Of a DNA stretch of 64,000 bases, positions 63,060 through 64,000 are shown in pieces. A model generated the notes under the pieces. That model worked only from the letters and a program-made list of their open reading frames with translations. It made no database searches and was not told the origin of the DNA. The DNA is taken from the NCBI GenBank assembly GCA_964500225.1, contig CAZCOA010000001.1:227551-291550 (forward strand). Reading direction: 5' to 3'. The stretch's first letter is position 1, and each line of letters begins with the position of its first letter. The stretch is from JAAYDY01 sp964500225. GTDB taxonomy: Bacteria > Planctomycetota > Phycisphaerae > FEN-1346 > JAACEH01. Both the position numbers and the translations under genes were made by a program.

Positions 63060-63087
63060 TTGACTTGTACCGAAACCGGCCTATACT
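63060..63087 (+). promoter_or_regulatory. Strong sigma70-type promoter without a recognised gene
   Basis: TTGACT (63060-63065), 16 bp, TATACT (63082-63087). Among the best boxes in the window. Downstream there is only a 63-codon frame. Confidence 0.68.
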
Positions 63088-63100
63088 GACAGTAGAGAGG

Positions 63101-63292
63101 ATGAGCAACAGGGTGAGGCAGGCTGCTGTGGGGCCGATGGGCGAGTTGACGCCGGAGACCTTGCGGCCAGCCGCCGAATGCGGAGGCCGAGAGACCGTTG
63201 CGGGACGTGCCCGCACCATGCCGTCAGGCGTCCCTTCATCGAATGAGCATTCGGGCGTCGCGGCGGCATCTGTCGCAAGGTCCGGCCTGTAG
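63101..63292 (+). CDS. Small open frame or transcript downstream of the 63060 promoter
   Basis: 63 codons from the ATG at 63101, 13 nt after the -10 box (GAGAGG directly before the ATG is too close to act as a normal ribosome site). No family recognised; composition Ala/Gly/Arg rich and low in hydrophobics. A 7-bp hairpin (CCGGCTC-TCGTG-GAGCCGG) follows the stop. Either a short peptide gene with a near-leaderless mRNA, or the DNA of a non-coding RNA. Confidence 0.3.
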   Translation: MSNRVRQAAVGPMGELTPETLRPAAECGGRETVAGRARTMPSGVPSSNEHSGVAAASVARSGL

Positions 63293-63775
63293 CCGCCCGG
63301 CTCTCGTGGAGCCGGAAGCCGGCGGCCCTGATGGCGGCTTCGCGCAACTTGCCTCACCTGAATCTTGAGTTCCGCACGAGAAGGCCGTTTCGTGTGGTGG
63401 TCGGCGCCTTGACTGGCGCACGTGGCCCCAGAGCCGCCCTTGAGCGCGAGGCGAACGCACCGAAGGATCGGTGCCGCCGAAATACTGTGCGACTGTGAGG
63501 CCGGGGCCGCATCTGCCGAGACCATGCAGAAACGGCCTTCCGTGTTTATGCCGCCCGCCTCGCTCACCCGCCCGTAGCAGCGCCGCTGCCTATCGACCCC
63601 AGTGCATCGTCATCAACGCCCACGCCGCCAAACCATTGGATTCGGATGCACGTCACGAGTGTATGTGCAGAGCCCACACCGTGGAGCAGTGCCGCGGATG
63701 CCGCCCCTGCAATACCCATCTCAACCGCACAATCACGTAAGGAATCCGGGGCGGATCGCACGCAGGCCGCGGCGC
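63293..63775. other. 483-nt stretch with no recognised gene
   Basis: Only the hairpin at 63297-63315 stands out. Frames here (for example 63471-63740 on the plus strand) lack a ribosome site and any family feature. No tRNA or repeat seen. Confidence 0.4.
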
Positions 63776-63812
63776 AGAAAACAGGCGAGATGCCATAGAG
63801 GACACCTCGCCT
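63776..63812 (-). terminator. Terminator of the PEP-CTERM gene at the window end
   Basis: AGGCGAG (63783-63789) pairs with CTCGCCT (63806-63812) around a 16-nt loop. Read on the minus strand the stem is followed by GTTTTC (TTTT at 63781-63778). It lies 30 nt after the stop at 63842. Confidence 0.6.
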
Positions 63813-63841
63813 ATAAGGGTATTTCGAAGGGTATCGGCCGC

Positions 63842-64000
63842 TCAGCCGCGACGGCCCTGCCGACGACGAATCAGCGTGGCCAGCCCTGCGCCAAGCAGGA
63901 GCATCGTAGTCGGCTCCGGACCGGGTTCGGGGATGATCTCGATCTTGCCCTCGGTGCCGCTGCCGCCACCACCGCCGCCGCCACCGCCCCCACCGCCGCC
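63842..64000 (-). CDS. PEP-CTERM protein, C-terminal 52 residues (5' end outside window)
   Basis: Open to the window edge. A run of at least 13 Gly is followed by SGTEGKIEII, then the tail PEPGPEPTTM, a hydrophobic helix (LLLGAGLATLI), and RRRQGRRG. This is a PEP-CTERM sorting tail, the second in the window. The Gly run probably is a flexible linker that lifts the domain off the anchor. It ends with TGA at 63842 and a terminator 30 nt on. Confidence 0.85.
   Translation of the reverse strand, partial: GGGGGGGGGGGGGSGTEGKIEIIPEPGPEPTTMLLLGAGLATLIRRRQGRRG

Overview
The window is high-GC bacterial chromosome with ordinary housekeeping genes and no phage, IS or CRISPR. Two PEP-CTERM sorting tails, several large secreted proteins of unknown role (PKD-like, beta-helix, CBM9-like, HEAT, thioredoxin/TPR), a DUF4175-like membrane protein and twin-VWA architecture point to a planctomycete, probably Phycisphaerae-like. 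That placement is an inference from gene content and was not tested with a marker tree. Pyruvate:ferredoxin oxidoreductase beside a dihaem cytochrome c and DsbD suggests an anaerobic or facultative life style.

Layout. 1-2251: 3'-truncated secreted SGNH-like/PKD-like protein. 2615-8168: fatty-acid operon rpmF-plsX-fabH-fabD-fabG-acpP-fabF. 8283-14266: secreted-protein block on the minus strand, with two tandem thioredoxin/TPR paralogues (one stopped by an in-frame TAG), a HEAT protein and a glycoside-hydrolase-like protein. 14584-22827: VTT membrane protein, mgtC, aroA, a PAS/zinc-ribbon protein, a UDP-sugar dehydrogenase, a lipoprotein with a leaderless-type promoter, an orphan histidine kinase and mtaB. 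23192-27437: PEP-CTERM protein, beta-helix protein and a trypsin-fold protein lacking its catalytic His and Ser. 27734-33519: nifJ, then a TM peptide-lipoprotein-BaiN operon. 33841-42180: large secreted or membrane proteins, cytochrome c, lipoprotein, zinc-ribbon protein. 42340-48526: lysS, a LolC/LolD-type ABC pair, a branched-chain aminotransferase and rhamnulokinase. 48833-57685: complete ATP synthase operon. 57785-64000: creatininase remnant, twin-VWA protein, DsbD, and the tail of a second PEP-CTERM protein.

The most unusual locus is the ATP synthase. Gene order is the standard F-type order (Z-I-B-E-E-F-H-A-G-D-C), but the membrane sector is remodelled. One c gene is a fusion of three hairpins in which the middle hairpin has lost the ion-binding carboxylate (Q151). 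A normal one-hairpin c gene follows and carries a two-glutamate E32/E65 motif with S66, T67 and Y70, as in Na+-binding rings. Subunit a has about 75 extra residues with two extra predicted helices before the essential Arg279. Subunit b carries about 147 extra N-terminal residues: a second membrane helix and an extracytoplasmic domain made of two repeats. Together these suggest a hetero-oligomeric rotor with an altered ion/ATP ratio and a matching stator.

Regulatory sequence is readable in places. Several minus- and plus-strand promoters have sigma70-like boxes spaced 16-18 bp. There is a strong intrinsic terminator after the sugar dehydrogenase, a palindrome on the nifJ -35 box, and a perfect hairpin in the rpmF leader.
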